From positions 310,001-374,000 of the forward strand of contig BPQB01000010.1 of the NCBI GenBank assembly GCA_019973155.2: a stretch of 64,000 nucleotides of DNA, given 5' to 3'. The position numbers and the translations under genes were made by a program. The notes under the pieces are model-generated. The model made no database searches. It was not told the origin of the DNA and saw nothing but the letters and a program-made list of their open reading frames with translations. Shown here one piece after another: positions 59,950 through 64,000 of the stretch (the first letter of the stretch is position 1; every line of letters begins with the position of its first letter). Source of the stretch: Phanerochaete sordida (lineage: Eukaryota > Basidiomycota > Agaricomycetes > Polyporales > Phanerochaetaceae).

Positions 59950-60610
59950 ATCTGGACAATTGACGTAAGCGTGCAGTACTGCTCGAGGGAGGCAGAAAAA
60001 TTCACCGTCTCATTCTCCTATTGCGTACAGCTCAATCGACAGTCAACCCTACAAAGCCTGGTGCAACTATACGCCCCGCACCCACGCCGAACCCCGCGGA
60101 GTCATGGCATGTCTTGCGGTTACCACACCTCATAGACAGCGAAGGGCGAGATAGCGTTACGGGAGATGCCTCTATGGACTCAGCGAGCATTTTCCGTGTC
60201 TCTGAACTTATCCTGCGAAGATGGTCGTGGCGCGAAGGCATCGTTGAGATTCGACACCTAGCCACGACAAATGAAGGAGGTACAGAGTGATATCTGGATG
60301 TAGAACGTGAGTCTGTAGCATTTTTCTCGGGAATTGAGCAACGCACAGTGGCACTCACGCATTGCGTACGAATCCCTCGACAGCTGGTGCCCCAAAGCCC
60401 CGTGCAAAGCCTCGTGGAACGCCTCGCACCCACGAGACCGGCGGCCCGCGGATTCGTAGCATGTTTCGCGGTCGCCACGTCTCATAGGCCACGACGAAGG
60501 GGCGACATAGCGGTATGGAAGATGCTCTTTCCGACACGGCCGGTACCGCGCGTTTCCCTCTGCACCTGTCCTGTGAAGATGGTCAGGGTACGAAGGCAAG
60601 GCCAATCTTC
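59950..60610. repeat. imperfect direct repeat, unit about 345 bases, two copies
   Basis: Copies at about 59950-60260 and 60293-60610 share many blocks in the same order: ATTGCGTAC, TCGACAG, CGCACCCACG, CGCGGA-TC, GCATGT-T-GCGGT, CTCATAG, CGAAGGG, ATAGCG, and GAAGATGGTC followed by CGAAGGCA. The copies differ by many substitutions and small gaps, so the duplication is old. It ends about 100 bases before the U6 gene. Confidence 0.7.
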
Positions 60611-60713
60611 GCAGCCGCCAGCCCGCGCGCGCGGCCGAGCCGAGCGCCCGACACCCGCGACTTGAACGAAATGCGAAAGGGCGCTTGTACGACCACTGCT
60701 CCGCCTACGCTGA

Positions 60714-60739
60714 GTGTCCCCTTCGGGGTGACATACGAA

Positions 60740-60770
<31 letters not shown>

Positions 60771-60842
60771 GGCCCCTGCACAAGGATGACACGCTTTCCC
60801 GGAGTGGTAGACCTACGGGTCTCAATATTTATGCTCTTTTTT
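60714..60842 (+). ncRNA. U6: U6 spliceosomal snRNA
   Basis: A 5' stem-loop (TGTCCCC-TTCG-GGGTGACA) is followed by AAATTGGAACGATACAGAGA and AGATTAGCATGGCCCCTGC, the universal U6 core that contains the ACAGAGA box and the U4/U6 pairing region, and then AAGGATGACACGC. The 3' part differs from the common form. A possible internal stem-loop runs from GGATGACAC to about GTGGTAGACC, then a longer tail leads to a T6 run, the expected RNA polymerase III terminator. I see no clear TATA box 25-30 bases upstream. A functional gene is likely, but a 3'-altered copy cannot be excluded. Confidence 0.85.
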
Positions 60843-61132
60843 ACTAGCACTTCATGTTACATCCTAAGCTCATCCCCTTTGAAGCAGTCTCTTCTTTCCC
60901 AAGTTCGCGAGCTACCGATACGCTAGAGGCGGGACAGGGAGGCAGCCTGCTCCTTCGACAGTATTGCAGAATTCACCAGACAAGATCTCATTGCGGACGC
61001 GTTTGCTCTTTCCGAGAGACAGAGGTCTGGAGACCAGGTATATTCGCTATCCTACTCCAAGCGAAGCTCTAAATACAGCTAACATTACAGTTTAGCATCT
61101 CGTGCATTGTCTTTCTCCGTGGTGTCGCGTAG

Positions 61133-61963
61133 TCACAGCAACTTCGCGATCTCCGCGTCGATAGCGTCTGGCGAGGTCGTCGACGCCCAGCGGTTGACGA
61201 CGTTGCCCTCCTTGTCGACCAAGAACTTCTCAAAGTTCCACTGTGCCACAGTATCAGCACGCAGAGCTCAGCGCGACGGCAGGGCACGACGCACCTTGAT
61301 ACGCGTCAGGCCAAGCAGGCCCGACTTCTGGTTCTTGAGGTACTTGAACACCTCGTTCGCGTCGTCGCCGTTCACGTCCGACTTGGCCATGAGCGGGAAC
61401 GTCACGCCGTAGTTCTTCTCGCAGAAGCTCGCGACCTCGGAGTCCGTGCCGGGCTCCTGGCCGCCAAACTGCACGCCGGGGGCACATACGGTGTCAGCGC
61501 GCAGGAGCGACACTGCAGAACGCGCCACGCACCTGGTTGCACGGGAAGCCGAGGATCACGAGGCCCTGGTCCTTGTACTTCTGGTAGAGGGTCTCGAGGC
61601 CCTTGTACTGTGGCGTGAAGCCGCTGCGCGCGACGTGAGCGCGGGACGCGCACAGCGCAGGCGGGCGACGTACCACTTGGACGCGGTGTTCACGATGAGG
61701 ACGACCTTGCCTTTGAGCTGGTCGAACGCGTAGGGCTCGCCGTTGGGCAGCTGGGCCTTGAGGTTGTAGAACTCGGACATGGCGACGGTGCTGTAGAGCG
61801 CGGCGGAGAGGGTGGTGGCGGTGTGGGCGCGGCGGGACGTGAGAGCGGCGAGCGACGAGGGGTGCTTATATATCAGGGCGCTGTGGGCGCGGGCGGCGTG
61901 GCGGGCTAGGTGGAGGGAGGAGAGCAAAGCGAGCAATCGATTGGGCCGCATGGTCGTGCGCAA
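61133..61963 (-). CDS. glutathione peroxidase, cysteine type
   Basis: Four exons: 61963-61674, 61623-61533, 61468-61295 and 61240-61133, giving 220 residues. An Arg/Ala/Leu/Ser-rich N-terminus without acidic residues looks like a mitochondrial presequence. An internal ATG at 61780 (MSEFYNLKA) would give a 159-residue cytosolic form of normal family length. The catalytic tetrad is visible: Cys in NTASKCGF, Gln in FGGQEPG, Trp and Asn in WNFEKFLV. The GFPCNQ motif carries the resolving Cys typical of fungal thioredoxin-dependent peroxidases. The enzyme reduces hydrogen and lipid peroxides. The catalytic Cys codon is split by intron 1. An ATG at 61951 is another start option. Confidence 0.93.
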
Positions 61964-62144
61964 TTCCCGGCGGGCTGCGCGACGAACCCGAGCCTAAGGG
62001 CGTCATCCCTAGCTACGGAACATGTGAAATCACGACCGCGATCGGCGAGCCCTAGCCCGATCGCGTCTCTTCCTCCACGCTCGCCCTCCTCGGGCGTCGG
62101 CATAGTCTAAATGTCCCTGACTCTCGCCCTCCGGAGGTGCAAAT

Positions 62145-64000
62145 TCAAAAAGAGAGCACGCTGAATAACCCCTGGGCCTCCTTCAACGTTCTCCCGAGCC
62201 GCCGCCTCATCCTCTTTGACCGCGCCAGCCCGAGCTCGAAGGCGAGAGACTTGAGAACCCGGTCGTAGCCGTGGGACTTGCGCGAGAGCACGGCATGGAA
62301 TGCGTGGGTGCCCAGCCTGCGCGTCGTCAGTCGCCGGGAACACCGTCGGCGAACAAGGCTAAATTGCTTACCACACTACGACGTTCCGTTCCGTGATGAA
62401 CTGTCCGCCGACAGCGCGCGACACCCTTCCCTGCGCCTTGTTCCGCATCGTGCTATGGGTATATCGTATCATCTGGTGAATAGTACCTGCACGTGCGGTC
62501 AGTACCCCGAGAACGCCGCTGAGCGATGGGACTGACTCAGCAGGAACGAAGCGTGTTTTTCGGCGTCGAGCTTCCAGCTGTGGATGTAGTGGTGCATCTT
62601 CATGGCCGATATCAGGAAATTCTGATAGATATTTCTATGAACAGTGTCCGCGGTGTTCAAAGCAGGGTCGCTGAAGATTATATGGCTGGTAAATTGTGAA
62701 AGCCTGACTGACTTCCGTAAGTGCACGAACCCCGAGTTTCACGGAGTGGATACTGACTGAAGCATCTTCTGAGTGAATCTGGCGCCAGGCCTTCGAGACC
62801 GGTCCACTGTCAGTGAATCTGATAGGACTTCGGCGAGGGTTAGCGATCCGAAGGCGGCTGAAACAGGGCTAGTATGACGCACATGTATCGTTGTAGCGCG
62901 AGTAGTCTTTCGACACTGACAGATCGCGCATATCAATCAACAGCCCGCACCACGGAAAGTCTGCAGAAGCAATCATCAGCCGAGGAAGGAGGGCACGCCG
63001 ACGCTGTGACGAGAGCCTACATCGCTGGGCTGGGTCAACAATGTTGCCGAGGGTCCCGTCCTCGAAGTTCGTCAGCGTCTTCTCCTTCGAGACGAAGCAG
63101 CCGTATTCTGGGTGGCCTGCGCTCGGTCAGCCTCCTTATTCACGCCAGGCGTGCACCGCGTACCTTTCTTCATGACGCTCAGGAACTGCTGGGCGTCTGT
63201 GAGGCTTGTCGTGATGTAGAGGTAGTCGTCGACGAGCCGCAGCAGGACCTGCTTGAGACATCAGCGAGGGCACGTTATATAAGGAGTCAGGCGTACGCTC
63301 TCCTGCTGGTCGGTGAACTTGAGCTTCCGCTTCTCGAGATCCCCATAGAAGAACGAGCAGAGGAGCGTCGACAAGACCGAGCCCTGCGGGATGCCGACGA
63401 CCTGCCTGTAATAATCACTCCCGATCTGCCCTCTGGTCAGCGTCAGACTCCCTCGACCTCCACCGTCCCCAGTACGAAAACGCACCTTGACGATGTTGTC
63501 GGTGATGTGCTGCTCGAGCTGCTCGAGGATCTCCGCGCGCGACACGGTCGGGTACGTGACCTGGTCCGCGAAGAGCACGTGCCGGAGCGCGTCCGCGAGC
63601 CGCGTCGCGTGCTGCAGGAAGTGCGGGTGGTCGTCGCCTGCGGGCATCGCGCGCTTCACGAAGCGGCGGTGTATGTGTCCTGTCGTGACGCCGACCTGGC
63701 CGTGGCGTTGGATGAGGTACGCGTCCTGGTAAATGGGCGATGCCGTTAGCGTATCCGAGAGCGAGGAGACGGATGGCGTACCTCGGATAGCACGTCACGC
63801 AGGATACTGAGCAACTTTGTCTGCTCGATAGTGTCGAAGCACGCCTGCACGTCGAGCTTGACGAAGTACAGCTTTGGACTGTGGCACATTTAGCAGGACG
63901 TCGGGACGTTCGTGGTCAGGACCTACAAGTTGCCATGTGGGTACTTCTGCGTCAGTCGCGCCTTGAACCCCTTCATCTTCATGTAGAGCTCGTTCGGACC
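62145..64000 (-). CDS. TERT: telomerase reverse transcriptase, 3' part (cut by window edge)
   Basis: Eleven exons inside the window (64000-63927, 63878-63782, 63725-63486, 63425-63297, 63248-63164, 63116-63021, 62960-62883, 62818-62754, 62711-62537, 62486-62372, 62316-62145) give the last 441 residues in one frame. Motif A is KLYFVKLDVQACFDTI (first catalytic Asp). A telomerase-type insertion follows. Motif B' is VGIPQGSVLSTLLCSFFYGDLE and motif C is LLRLVDDYLYIT (catalytic Asp pair). Motif D/E region: KEKTLTNFEDG and FPWCGLLID. The C-terminal extension has NIYQNFLISAMKMHHYI and WLGTHAFHAVL. This subunit copies the RNA template onto chromosome ends. The N-terminal and RNA-binding domains lie beyond the right edge. 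The 42-base intron before 62711 is unusually short. Confidence 0.93.

Larger units (their letters stand above)
59069..60713. other. 1.6 kb gap between array 2 and U6
   Basis: The P9 TATA element lies at 59125-59130. A minus-strand frame at 59258-59512 has no recognisable match. From about 59950 to 60610 there is an imperfect direct repeat (separate entry). No gene is called. Confidence 0.35.

Noticed and set aside
62874..63749. Plus-strand open frame of 291 codons opposite TERT
   Set aside because: It is antisense to several TERT exons whose conserved motifs and phases are beyond doubt.

Overview
This is nuclear DNA of a filamentous basidiomycete, probably an Agaricomycete such as a polypore. 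Genes are dense and on both strands. Most are split by many GT-AG introns of about 45-65 bases. Single-copy fungal genes are recognisable: TERT, THG1, the SAGA deubiquitinase UBP8/USP22, a YIPF6/Yip4 protein, a glutathione peroxidase and a forkhead factor. I rebuilt the gene models by hand from splice signals and checked each for codon phase; no transcript evidence was available.

Layout. 0.3-1.6 kb: a YIPF6/Yip4 Golgi membrane protein. 2.1-13.2 kb: array 1, eight paralogous small membrane proteins (T1-T8 here) with a shared four-exon plan. T1-T6 form three divergent pairs repeating about every 3 kb; T7 and T8 follow in the same direction as T6. 14.0-16.2 kb: a large unknown protein. 18.5-22.1 kb: a hAT transposon with an apparently intact 12-exon transposase. 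22.5-23.75 kb: an unknown intronless gene. 26.2-28.9 kb: a forkhead transcription factor. 30.6-38.8 kb: a housekeeping block with THG1 divergent from a small acidic unknown gene, UBP8 divergent from a metallophosphatase, then a coiled-coil protein resembling those annotated Ncp1. 39.9-59.1 kb: array 2, nine paralogs plus one decayed copy (P1-P9), all on the minus strand, of a family I do not recognise. 60.7 kb: a U6 snRNA gene. 61.1-62.0 kb: glutathione peroxidase. 62.1-64.0 kb: the 3' half of TERT, running off the right edge.

The most novel content is array 2. Its members fall into three subfamilies (alpha, beta1, beta2), and their order fits three copies of a beta2-beta1-alpha triplet, with one local beta1 duplication and one decayed copy. 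All members keep exon phases, a tryptophan/proline-centred N-terminal motif and a FP-x(4)-P core. Array 1 is a second, unrelated expansion, built from head-to-head pairs. No function can be assigned to either family from sequence alone. Clustered lineage-specific paralogs next to housekeeping genes suggest fast-evolving functions such as defence, recognition or environmental response; that is inference.
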